Assembly: GCF_900110735.1 (NCBI RefSeq)
Contig: NZ_FOET01000010.1
Location: forward strand, 124,001-188,000
Source: Streptomyces radiopugnans
Lineage (GTDB): Bacteria > Actinomycetota > Actinomycetes > Streptomycetales > Streptomycetaceae
DNA: 64,000 nt
Direction of reading: 5' to 3'
Shown here: positions 40,912 through 48,889 of the stretch, one piece after another
Position numbering within the stretch: position 1 is the stretch's first letter
How the letters are laid out: the number at the start of each line of letters is the position of its first letter
Program-made: the position numbers and the translations under genes
The notes under the pieces: generated by a model
What the model was told of the DNA's origin: nothing
Database searches by the model: none
Seen by the model: the letters and a program-made list of their open reading frames with translations, nothing else

Positions 40912-41427
40912 ATGAGCACCACCCGGCCGCAACCGGCGGGCGACCGCGGCCCGGAGCCGGAGGGCACCGCCGCGACCGCAGCCGCACCGGTCGGTCAGGT
41001 GCGCGAGATGCGCCAGGTACGACGGCTGCGGCTCATGGGGGCGAGCGGTGCGGTCCCCCGTGCTCGTGACTTCACCCGTCAGGCGCTTCACGACTGGGGT
41101 TGGCTGCCCGCGGCCGGCCCCGAGCAGCGCGCCGCCGCCGAAGACGCCCTGCTCGTGGTCTCCGAGCTGGTGACGAACGCCTGCCTGCACGCCGACGGGC
41201 CCGAAGAGGTGCGCATAGGCTGCGGCCCCAAACTGCTGAGGATCGAGGTGGCCGACCGCGGCGCCGGCCTCCCCTCGCCCCGTACCCCGCACCGCCCCGG
41301 GCGGCCCGGCGGGCACGGCATGTTCATCGTCCAGCGGCTCTGCCTGGACTGGGGCGTGGTGCGCCATCCGGACGGTACGGCCGGGAAGACGGTCTGGGCC
41401 GAACTGGCCGGGCCGGACGCGGACTGA
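40912..41427 (+). CDS. Anti-sigma factor, RsbW-like HATPase kinase
   Basis: 171 residues from ATG 40912. After a 45-residue disordered head, the HATPase_c domain shows the N box VVSELVTNACLHAD (about 79-92), the G1 loop VADRGAGLPSP and G2 GRPGGHGMFIVQRL, with no dimerisation His domain, so it acts as a serine kinase on a STAS protein or as a sigma-binding protein. The context (STAS gene 242 nt upstream, sigma gene divergent) supports partner switching. Confidence 0.88.
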   Translation: MSTTRPQPAGDRGPEPEGTAATAAAPVGQVREMRQVRRLRLMGASGAVPRARDFTRQALHDWGWLPAAGPEQRAAAEDALLVVSELVTNACLHADGPEEVRIGCGPKLLRIEVADRGAGLPSPRTPHRPGRPGGHGMFIVQRLCLDWGVVRHPDGTAGKTVWAELAGPDAD

Positions 41428-41561
41428 GGGTCCGGCCGTCCCCACCCGCCGGCCTCTCCGGAAGTACGATCCCCACCGCCGGGTCCCGCTCGGGACTCGG
41501 CGCACTCGTGTCCGGGCACGCCCGGCGGAGTGCGGACCGCGAACGACCAGGGGTGGGGCAC

Positions 41562-42347
41562 ATGGACGGGACGGCGGCTGCCGTACGGAGACGGATCGGC
41601 CTGCCGGCCGCGGCGCTCGCGCTGGTGCTGGCGGCGACGGCCTGCGGCGGTGACGGCGGTGGCGGGGGCGGCTCCCGGGAAGCCGGCGGAGCAGGACCCT
41701 CCCCGTCCTCCGCGGCGGAGGAGGCGGACGGGTCCGCCGCGAGTGAGGCAGGGCGCGAACGCCTGGAGGCCGCCGCCTTCGAGGCGGGCGGCACGGCGGC
41801 CTCCTACCAGGTCTCCCCGGACACGGAGGAGCCGTTGTGGGACCTGATGGAGTACCGCGCCGACCGTGCCGAGTGCCAGCCGCTGGTCAGCCTGGCCGCG
41901 GGGGCCGTCGACGACGATCCCGTGGCCGAGGTGCACCGGGATGTGGAGCTGGACGACCTCGGCGAGGGCCCCACGGGCCGGAGCGTCGCGGTGCAGCTGC
42001 GCTCCTACGGGCCGGGCGGGGCGGCCAGGGTGCTCTCGGCGCTGCGGAGGGCGGGCACCGAGTGCGCCGGCGGCTTCACGGAGGAGCGGGTGCTGGCGAA
42101 GGCCGTCTACCGCTCCGTCGAGCCGGTCGGTGCGCCCGAGGTGGGCGACGAGGCCGTGGCGTACCGGCTGCGGATCGGCGATGTGAAGGACGAGGAGCTG
42201 GTCCTGACCGAGTATCTGACGGTGGTCCGCTCGGGCTCGACCACGCTCTCCTTCCGTCTGGAGGCGCTCTCCCTCGACGACCCGGGCCCGGTGCCGGACG
42301 ACCTGGTGCTGGCCCAGTGGAAGGCGTTCGAGGAGGCCGGGGCCTGA
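41562..42347 (+). CDS. Secreted lipoprotein, unknown function
   Basis: 261 residues from ATG 41562 (GGTGGGG upstream). Signal peptide with lipobox LAATAC, lipidated Cys near residue 29, then a Gly/Ser/Glu/Ala linker (30-65). The mature domain has paired cysteines (AECQPLVS and TECAGGFTEE) and a beta-strand pattern SVAVQLRSYGPGGAARVLSAL, like small Streptomyces lipoproteins of the LppX/sensor-domain style. I do not recognise the family. Confidence 0.75.
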   Translation: MDGTAAAVRRRIGLPAAALALVLAATACGGDGGGGGGSREAGGAGPSPSSAAEEADGSAASEAGRERLEAAAFEAGGTAASYQVSPDTEEPLWDLMEYRADRAECQPLVSLAAGAVDDDPVAEVHRDVELDDLGEGPTGRSVAVQLRSYGPGGAARVLSALRRAGTECAGGFTEERVLAKAVYRSVEPVGAPEVGDEAVAYRLRIGDVKDEELVLTEYLTVVRSGSTTLSFRLEALSLDDPGPVPDDLVLAQWKAFEEAGA

Positions 42348-42379
42348 CCCCGCCCCGGCCCGATCCGCGCGCAGAGCCG

Positions 42380-42424
42380 GCGAGCCGGGTCCCGGTCCTG
42401 CCACAGGACCGGGACCCGGCTCGC
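42380..42424. terminator. Bidirectional terminator
   Basis: 20-bp perfect stem GCGAGCCGGGTCCCGGTCCT and its complement around GCCAC, between the lipoprotein gene and the convergent transporter gene. Confidence 0.85.
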
Positions 42425-42453
42425 TCCGTACGGTGCGCCGGGCTCCGGGAGCG

Positions 42454-43953
42454 TTACCTCACGCCGCCCATCAGTGCCCGGATCCGCTTGCCCGCCGTCA
42501 TGAAGGCGAAGCCCGCGGCCACGGCGACCAGACCCCACATGGTGTAGTACGCCGCGTCGCCCATCGGCTCGTTGAGCTGGGTCGCCCAGCCGTTGAGGGC
42601 GTTGCCGGTGGCGGTGGCGAGGAACCACAGGCCCATGATCTGGCCGACGAACTGCTTCGGGGCCAGCTTCGTCGACAGCGACAGGCCCACCGGGGACAGG
42701 CACAGCTCGCCGAGGGTCTGCAGCAGGTAGACGCTCAGCAGCCAGAAGACGGTGACCTTGCCGGTCTCGCTGTTCGCCGCGGCGGCGCCCGCCAGGCCCA
42801 TCAGGCCGAAGGAACCGCCGATGAGGAGCATCGCCAGGGCGAACTTCATCGGGGCGCTGGGCTCGCTGTCGCGCTTGGCCAGCCACACCCACAGGGTCGC
42901 GAAGGCCGGCGCCAGGATGATGATCATGACCGGGTTGACCGACTGGAACCAGGAGGCCGGGAACTCCCAGCCGCCGATCATGCGGTCGGTGTCGTTGTTC
43001 GCGAAGATCGTCAGCAGCGAACCGGACTGGTCGTAGATCATCCAGAACAGCACGGCGGTGACGAAGAACCACACGAACGCCTTGACGCGCGGGCGGTCCT
43101 GCTCGGTCAGCTCCGGGTTCCGGTACATCGAGGCGAAGTACAGGACGGGGACGACGACGCCGAGGACGGCCAGGAAGTTGACGATGTGCTCGATGTCGTA
43201 CGTGCCCAGCGCCAGGTCCACCAGCAGCGCCGCGACGGCCAGACCGGTCCACAGCGCGACCTTGCGCAGCACCGAGCGCTTCTCCTCGGGAGTGGCCGGG
43301 GTGCCGGGGTGGCGGCCCACGTCGCCGAGGTGGCGGCCGCCCAGGACGTACTGGACCACGGCCAGCGTCATGCCGACGCCGGCGACGGCGAAGCCCAGGT
43401 GCCAGTCGACGTTCTCGCCGAGGTAGCCGACCACCAGCGGCGCGAACATGGCGCCGATGTTGATCGACATGTAGAAGATCGTGAATCCGGCGTCGCGGCG
43501 GGCGCTGGACTGGCCCTCGTAGAGGCCGCCGACCATCGCGGAGATGTTCGGCTTGAGCAGGCCGGTGCCGACCGCGATCAGGCCGAGTCCGACGAAGAAC
43601 GCCACGTCGGACGGGATCGCCAGCGTGTAGTGGCCCAGCGCGATGACGATGCCGCCGACCAGGACCGCCTTGCGGGCGCCCCACAGGCGGTCGGCGACCC
43701 AGCCGCCGGGCATGGCGGCCATGTAGACGACGGCGTTGTAGACGCCGTAGATCGCCGCGGCGAGGGCCTCACGGCCCGCGAGGGGGCCTTCGAGTACGCC
43801 CGCGATCAGGTAGAGGACGAGGATGGCGCGCATTCCGTACCAGGAGAAGCGCTCCCACATCTCCGTCATGAAGAGTGTGGCCAGACCGCGGGGGTGGCCG
43901 AAGAAGGTCTTGCCGGTGGTACCGGCGGAGTCCTTCGTCAGGCTGGACGCCAT
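42454..43953 (-). CDS. Proton-dependent oligopeptide transporter (POT/PTR2)
   Basis: 499 residues from ATG 43953 with AAGGA upstream. About 14 membrane helices. POT motifs: MTEMWERFSWYGMRA in helix 1 (the ExxERFxYYG-type proton/peptide motif), FYMSINIGAMFAPL (PTR2 signature 2 region), and helix 7-10 residues including ELCLSPVGLSLSTKLAP. It imports di- and tripeptides with protons. Its position next to the two-component genes is not evidence of joint control. Confidence 0.93.
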   Translation of the reverse strand: MASSLTKDSAGTTGKTFFGHPRGLATLFMTEMWERFSWYGMRAILVLYLIAGVLEGPLAGREALAAAIYGVYNAVVYMAAMPGGWVADRLWGARKAVLVGGIVIALGHYTLAIPSDVAFFVGLGLIAVGTGLLKPNISAMVGGLYEGQSSARRDAGFTIFYMSINIGAMFAPLVVGYLGENVDWHLGFAVAGVGMTLAVVQYVLGGRHLGDVGRHPGTPATPEEKRSVLRKVALWTGLAVAALLVDLALGTYDIEHIVNFLAVLGVVVPVLYFASMYRNPELTEQDRPRVKAFVWFFVTAVLFWMIYDQSGSLLTIFANNDTDRMIGGWEFPASWFQSVNPVMIIILAPAFATLWVWLAKRDSEPSAPMKFALAMLLIGGSFGLMGLAGAAAANSETGKVTVFWLLSVYLLQTLGELCLSPVGLSLSTKLAPKQFVGQIMGLWFLATATGNALNGWATQLNEPMGDAAYYTMWGLVAVAAGFAFMTAGKRIRALMGGVR

Positions 43954-44368
43954 GGTGGTGGTTCCTTGCTCGGTCAGGACGCGCGCGATGTGGTGCGCAC
44001 GCGCCCGGGGCGGGTGGTCGGCTCCGGCTTCGCGCCCCCGTGCGCGCGTGCCCGTTCCCGGCCGACGGTTCCTGCGGCGCCGCCGCGCGTCCGGACCCTG
44101 CGGGTCGCGGACGGGCCGGCTTCCGGGACGGCCCCTGCGTACGGGTGTGTACGGGAGCTCCTCGACGGCGGGCCCCGGCGCCTGACCGCGCCGGAGGCAG
44201 CCGGTCCCGGACGGCGCCTCGGTCAGGGTACGCCACCGTCCACCGCGCACCCCGCGACCGGCGGGCGGCGAGAGGCGCATGTCACACGCCCTTCCGGGAA
44301 CCGGACGGGCACCGCCCGGTTCCCCGCGGGCCTGCGGGGGCCGCCGCCGCGAGGTCTACCATCGGGCC
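43954..44368. other. Divergent intergenic region (415 nt)
   Basis: Promoter region of the peptide transporter (left) and the response regulator (right; TACCAT at 44357). No RNA gene, repeat array or coding frame with credible features seen. Confidence 0.5.
44357..44362 (+). promoter_or_regulatory. -10 box of leaderless response regulator gene
   Basis: TACCAT, 6 nt, ATG 44369. Confidence 0.55.
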
Positions 44369-45046
44369 ATGACCCGAGTACTGCTCGCCGAGGATGACGC
44401 CTCCATCTCGGAGCCGCTGGCCCGAGCCCTGCGCCGCGAAGGGTACGAGGTCGAGGTGCGCGAGGACGGCCCCGGCGCGCTCGACGCAGGCCAGCACGGC
44501 GACATCGACCTGGTCGTGCTCGACCTCGGTCTGCCCGGCATGGACGGACTGGAGGTCTGCCGCCGGCTGCGCAACGAGGGGCACACCTTCCCCGTCCTGG
44601 TGCTGACCGCGCGCGCCGACGAGGTGGACACCGTCGTCGGCCTGGACGCCGGCGCCGACGACTACGTCACCAAGCCGTTCCGGCTGGCCGAGCTGCTCGC
44701 CCGGGTGCGGGCCCTGCTGCGGCGGGGCGCCGTCGAGCCCGCGCAGCCCGCCGCCACCCACGGTGTGCGCATCGACGTCGAGTCGCACCGGGCGTGGATG
44801 GGGGACGAGGAGCTCCAGCTCACGGCGAAGGAGTTCGACCTGCTGCGGGTGCTGGTGCGCGACGCCGGCCGCGTCGTCACCCGCGACCAGCTGATGCGGG
44901 AGGTCTGGGACACCACCTGGTGGTCGTCGACGAAGACCCTCGACATGCACATCTCCTGGCTGCGCAAGAAGCTCGGCGACGACGCGGCCAACCCCCGCTA
45001 CATCGCCACGGTGCGCGGCGTCGGCTTCCGCTTCGAGAAGGACTGA
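44369..45046 (+). CDS. OmpR-family response regulator
   Basis: 225 residues. Receiver domain (1-115) with acidic pair EDD at 8-10, phospho-acceptor Asp in VVLDLGLPGMDG (near 51), Thr in LTARAD and Lys in DYVTKPF; then a winged-helix DNA-binding domain (about 130-222) with ELQLTAKEFDLLRVLV and RYIATVRGVGFRFE. The start is set by the leaderless promoter. The cognate kinase gene follows 144 nt later. Confidence 0.95.
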   Translation: MTRVLLAEDDASISEPLARALRREGYEVEVREDGPGALDAGQHGDIDLVVLDLGLPGMDGLEVCRRLRNEGHTFPVLVLTARADEVDTVVGLDAGADDYVTKPFRLAELLARVRALLRRGAVEPAQPAATHGVRIDVESHRAWMGDEELQLTAKEFDLLRVLVRDAGRVVTRDQLMREVWDTTWWSSTKTLDMHISWLRKKLGDDAANPRYIATVRGVGFRFEKD

Positions 45047-45094
45047 CGGCCGCCGGGTCCCGCAAGGGTCCGCACCGGCCCGCCGGAGAGCACC

Positions 45095-45183
45095 GCGGGC
45101 CCCCGAAGACCCCGAGAAGACACCCGAGAACCCCCGAAGACCGCAAGACCGCCGAAGACCACCGCAAGACCCCGAAGGGCCGG
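45095..45183 (+). repeat. Degenerate CGAAGACC repeat between regulator and kinase genes
   Basis: Purine-rich short repeats (CGAAGACC, GCAAGACC, GAGAAGAC and variants) fill about 90 nt before the kinase start. No promoter-like box is evident inside. Confidence 0.6.
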
Positions 45184-45190
45184 CGCCGCC

Positions 45191-46573
45191 ATGCGCAGAC
45201 GTCTGATCAACTCCACGCTGGCCGTGGTCCTCGTCGTGATCGCGGTCTTCGGGGTCTCCCTGGTGATCGTCGAGACCCGCACCATCGAGGAGAGCGCCCA
45301 CGAGAGCGTCCGCTCCGACGCCGCGCGGCTGGTCTCGGTCGTCGAGAGCCGCCTGGTCGCCGAGGAGAGCGTGACCGCCGCCTCCATGCGCTCCCAGGTC
45401 CCCCAGGACCGCCACGTCCGCATCGAGCTGCCCGGGCAGCCCCCCATCGAGCTGGGCGAGCGCCCCGGCGAGGGGGCCATCGAGGGCCGGGCCGCCGAGC
45501 CGGGCGGCGTCACCGTCACCGTCAGGCAGGACGACGACCGGGTCCGCGAGGAGGTGGGCCGGACCCTGCTGATCATCCTGGCGGTGGCGCTGCTGGCGGT
45601 GATAGCGGCGGTGCTGCTGGCCGTACAGCAGGCCCGCCGCGTCGCGGCCCCCCTCACCGACCTCGCCGAGACCGCCGAGCGCCTCGGCTCCGGCGATCCC
45701 CGCCCGCGCCACCGGCGCTACGGCGTCCCCGAGCTGGACCGGGTGGCGGACGTGCTGGACGCCAGCGCCGAGCGGATCGCCAGGATGCTCACCGCCGAGC
45801 GGCGGCTGGCCGCGGACGCCTCCCACCAGCTCCGCACCCCCCTGACCGCGCTGTCCATGCGGCTGGAGGAGATCGTCGCGGCGGCCGACGCCATCGAGGC
45901 CGCCGCCAACGGCACCGCCGACACCATCGGCACCACTGGCAACAGGGACACCGGAAGCACCGCCGGGACCACCGGGACCGCCGGGACCACCGGGACAGCC
46001 GCCACCGACAGGGCGGCCGCCTCCACCATCCGGGAGGAGGCGCTGGTCGGACTCGCACAGGTGGAGCGGCTGACCGACGTGGTGCAGCGGCTGCTGACGA
46101 ACTCGCGCGACCCCCGCTCGGGCTCCGCCGTGGGCTTCGACCTGGACGAGGTGGTCAAGCAGCAGATCGAGGAGTGGCGCCCGGCGTACCGCAAGGCGGG
46201 CCGGGCCATCGTCCGCTCCGGCCGCCAGGGACTGCGGGCGGTGGGCACACCGGGGGCGGTGGCCCAGGTGCTGGCCACGCTCATCGAGAACGCGCTGATG
46301 CACGGTGGCGGCGCGGTCGCGCTGCGTACCCGGATCGCCGGGAACCAGGTGGTGGTCGAGGTGACGGACGAGGGGCCGGGCGTCGATCCGGAGCTGGGGG
46401 CGCGGGTGTTCGAGCGCACGGTCAGCGGGCGCAACTCCACGGGCCTGGGGCTGGCCGTCGCCCGCGACCTGGCGGAGGCCGACGGGGGACGCCTGGAGCT
46501 ACTTCAGCAGCGCCCGCCGGTCTTCGCTCTCTTCCTCAGCCGCGAGGCCGACGATCCGCCGGCGGGGAATTGA
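45191..46573 (+). CDS. Sensor histidine kinase with low-complexity insert
   Basis: 460 residues from ATG 45191. Membrane helix 1 (about 5-28), a short extracytoplasmic sensor of about 90 residues, helix 2 (about 122-146), HAMP, then DHp with the phospho-His in ADASHQLRTPL (near residue 213), N box TLIENALMHG (about 363) and G boxes DEGPGVDP and STGLGLAVA. The two DHp helices are separated by a 40-residue Thr/Gly/Ala insert (about residues 240-277). The last 75 nt overlap the convergent GtrA gene. Confidence 0.92.
   Translation: MRRRLINSTLAVVLVVIAVFGVSLVIVETRTIEESAHESVRSDAARLVSVVESRLVAEESVTAASMRSQVPQDRHVRIELPGQPPIELGERPGEGAIEGRAAEPGGVTVTVRQDDDRVREEVGRTLLIILAVALLAVIAAVLLAVQQARRVAAPLTDLAETAERLGSGDPRPRHRRYGVPELDRVADVLDASAERIARMLTAERRLAADASHQLRTPLTALSMRLEEIVAAADAIEAAANGTADTIGTTGNRDTGSTAGTTGTAGTTGTAATDRAAASTIREEALVGLAQVERLTDVVQRLLTNSRDPRSGSAVGFDLDEVVKQQIEEWRPAYRKAGRAIVRSGRQGLRAVGTPGAVAQVLATLIENALMHGGGAVALRTRIAGNQVVVEVTDEGPGVDPELGARVFERTVSGRNSTGLGLAVARDLAEADGGRLELLQQRPPVFALFLSREADDPPAGN
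45940..46010 (+). repeat. Nine-nucleotide in-frame repeats in the kinase gene
   Basis: Tandem ACCGGGACC / GCCGGGACC-type units encoding TTGTAGTTGTA, located in the turn between the DHp helices. Confidence 0.75.
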
Positions 46574-47041
46574 AGCGGCCCGCGCACCGGATTCCCCGCG
46601 CGCCCGCGAAGCCCCGCGGAAGACCCAGGTGCGGTACGCCCAGAAGCGGAAGACCGTGGCGATGCCGAGGCCGACGAAGTTCTTGGCGACGTTGTCGGCC
46701 AGCGGCGAGGTGAGGCCCAGGCCGTAGTGCGAGATGGCCAGCGCACCGTTCTCGATCACCAGGCCGACGCCGCTGAACAGCATGAACAGGCCGGCCTCGC
46801 GGTGCATCCGGCTCTTGTCGGTGTGCCGGTAGGTCCAGTAGCGGTTGCCCAGGTAGTTGGTCCCGATGGCGACCGCGGTCGCCATCACTCCCGAGCGCAC
46901 CGGCGCCAGGCCCAGGCCGTGGATGCAGAGGTTGAAGACGGCCACGTTGACGAGGAAGCCGAAGGCCCCCACCGTGCCGAACTTGGCCAGCTCGCGCCGT
47001 AGCCGCAGCAGCCTGGAGCGCAGTGCGCGCCGTTCACCCAT
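46499..47041 (-). CDS. GtrA-family membrane protein
   Basis: 180 residues from ATG 47041. Four membrane helices with the GtrA/DPMS-like pattern: FGTVGAFGFLVNVAVFNLCIH, ATAVAIGTNYLGNRYWTYRH, AGLFMLFSGVGLVIENGAL and VGLGIATVFRFWAYRTWVF. GtrA proteins assist transfer of lipid-linked sugars across the membrane, so it may serve wall polysaccharide or teichoic acid synthesis. The C-terminal 35 residues are encoded on the strand opposite the kinase 3' end. Confidence 0.9.
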   Translation of the reverse strand: MGERRALRSRLLRLRRELAKFGTVGAFGFLVNVAVFNLCIHGLGLAPVRSGVMATAVAIGTNYLGNRYWTYRHTDKSRMHREAGLFMLFSGVGLVIENGALAISHYGLGLTSPLADNVAKNFVGLGIATVFRFWAYRTWVFRGASRARGESGARAASIPRRRIVGLAAEEESEDRRALLK

Positions 47042-47161
47042 AGTGACCCACTCGCCCCGTTCTCTCGGCTCTCGCGCGGCCCCGCGGGGCCCGCCGTCGC
47101 GTCCTGGTCCGCCATGCTAGTCACGGCCCCGTACCGCGCCGGGTACCCGCCGTCCGGCCGA

Positions 47162-47167
47162 TAGGCT
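47162..47167 (+). promoter_or_regulatory. -10 box of leaderless purK
   Basis: TAGGCT, 6 nt, GTG 47174. Confidence 0.6.
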
Positions 47168-47173
47168 ACGGAC

Positions 47174-48340
47174 GTGACATTTCCTGTGATCGGCATGGTC
47201 GGCGGCGGACAGCTCGCGCGGATGACGCACGAGGCGGGCATCCCCCTCGGCATCAGGTTCAGGCTGCTCAGCGACACTCCCCAGGACTCCGCGGCCCAGG
47301 TGGTCCGCGACGTCGTCGTCGGCGACTACCGCGATCTGGACACCCTGCGCGACTTCGCCCGCGGCTGCGACGTGATCACGTTCGACCACGAGCACGTGCC
47401 CACCGAGCACCTGCGCGTCCTGGAGGCGGAGGGCATCCCGGTGCGACCCGGGCCCGACGCGCTGGTGCACGCGCAGGACAAGGGCGTGATGCGGGCGCGG
47501 CTGAGCGAGATCGGCATTCCCTGTCCCCGGCACCGGATCGTGGCGGACCCGGCCGACGTCACGCGGTTCGCGGGGGAAGGAGCCGCGGGGGAGGGAGCCG
47601 CGCGGGAGGAGGGCTGGCCGGTCGTCCTCAAGACCGTCCGCGGCGGCTACGACGGCAAGGGCGTGTGGGTGGTGTCCTCCGAGGCCGAGGCCGCCGAGCC
47701 GTTCCGGGCGGGCGTGCCGGTGCTGGCCGAGGAGAAGGTGGACTACGTCCGCGAGCTGGCGGCCAACGTGGTGCGCTCCCCGCACGGCCAGGCCGTGGCC
47801 TACCCGGTGGTGGAGTCGATCCAGGTGGACGGCGTGTGCGACACGGTGATCGCCCCGGCCCCCGGCCTGTCGCCGGAGCTGTCGGCCCACGCCCAGGAGA
47901 CGGCGCTGACGATCGCGAAGGAGCTGGGTGTGACCGGGCACCTGGCGGTGGAGCTGTTCGAGACCCGCGACGGCCGCGTCCTGGTCAACGAGCTGGCCAT
48001 GCGCCCGCACAACAGCGGCCACTGGACCCAGGACGGCGCGGTCACCTCCCAGTTCGCCAACCACCTGCGGGCCGTGCTCGACCTGCCGCTGGGCGACCCG
48101 CGCCCCCGCGCGCCCTGGACGGTGATGGCCAACGTGCTCGGCGGCGACTACCCCGACATGTACCAGGGTTATCTGCACTGCATGGCCCGCGACCCGCGGC
48201 TGAAGATCCACATGTACGGCAAGGACGTGAAGCCCGGCCGCAAGGTCGGCCACGTCAACACCTACGGCGACGACCTGGCGGACGTACGCGAGCGCGCCGC
48301 CCACGCCGCCGCCTATCTGCGAGGGACCATCACCGAATGA
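47174..48340 (+). CDS. purK: N5-carboxyaminoimidazole ribonucleotide synthase
   Basis: 388 residues. ATP-grasp enzyme of purine synthesis: VIGMVGGGQLARMTHEAG at the start, FDHEHVPTEHLR, the Lys-containing WPVVLKTVRGGYDGKGVW loop, AVELFETRDGRVLVNELAMRPHNSGHWT with the Mg ligands, and the C-domain NVLGGDYPDMYQGYLHC. Makes N5-CAIR from AIR, bicarbonate and ATP. ATGA overlap with purE (48337-48340). A short Glu/Ala/Gly insert lies near residues 134-145. Confidence 0.97.
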   Translation: MTFPVIGMVGGGQLARMTHEAGIPLGIRFRLLSDTPQDSAAQVVRDVVVGDYRDLDTLRDFARGCDVITFDHEHVPTEHLRVLEAEGIPVRPGPDALVHAQDKGVMRARLSEIGIPCPRHRIVADPADVTRFAGEGAAGEGAAREEGWPVVLKTVRGGYDGKGVWVVSSEAEAAEPFRAGVPVLAEEKVDYVRELAANVVRSPHGQAVAYPVVESIQVDGVCDTVIAPAPGLSPELSAHAQETALTIAKELGVTGHLAVELFETRDGRVLVNELAMRPHNSGHWTQDGAVTSQFANHLRAVLDLPLGDPRPRAPWTVMANVLGGDYPDMYQGYLHCMARDPRLKIHMYGKDVKPGRKVGHVNTYGDDLADVRERAAHAAAYLRGTITE

Positions 48341-48888
48341 GCAACGCCCCCAGCCCCGCATCCGCCCCCGTCGTGGGGATCGTCATGGGATCCGACTCGG
48401 ACTGGCCCGTCATGGAGGCCGCGGCCGAGGCCCTGGACGAGTTCGAGGTCCCCTACGAGGTCGACGTCGTCTCCGCCCACCGCATGCCGCACGAGATGAT
48501 CGCCTACGGCGACGAGGCGGCCGGACGCGGGCTGAAGGCGGTCATCGCCGGCGCCGGGGGAGCGGCCCACCTGCCGGGCATGCTCGCCTCCGTCACGCCG
48601 CTGCCGGTGATCGGCGTCCCCGTGCCGCTGCGGCACCTGGACGGCATGGACTCCCTGCTGTCCATCGTCCAGATGCCCGCCGGGGTCCCGGTCGCCACGG
48701 TCTCGGTCGGCGGCGCGCGCAACGCGGGCCTGCTGGCGGTCCGCATCCTGGCGGCCCACGACGAGGAGCTGCGCGAGCGCATGGAGCGGTTCCAGGCGGA
48801 GCTGAAGGACCAGGCGAGGGAGAAGGGCCGGCGGCTGCGGGGCAAGGTCGCCGCGGGCGGCGCCGGTTTCGGCTTCGGGGGCAGGTGA
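48337..48888 (+). CDS. purE: N5-carboxyaminoimidazole ribonucleotide mutase
   Basis: 183 residues; the start overlaps the purK stop by 4 nt. Class I PurE: GIVMGSDSDWPVMEAA, VVSAHRMPHEM with the catalytic His, AGAGGAAHLPGMLAS and GVPVATVSVGGARNAGLLA. Converts N5-CAIR to CAIR. The C-terminal 20 residues (Lys/Arg then Gly-rich) extend beyond the usual core. Confidence 0.97.
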   Translation: MSNAPSPASAPVVGIVMGSDSDWPVMEAAAEALDEFEVPYEVDVVSAHRMPHEMIAYGDEAAGRGLKAVIAGAGGAAHLPGMLASVTPLPVIGVPVPLRHLDGMDSLLSIVQMPAGVPVATVSVGGARNAGLLAVRILAAHDEELRERMERFQAELKDQAREKGRRLRGKVAAGGAGFGFGGR

Positions 48889-48889
48889 G

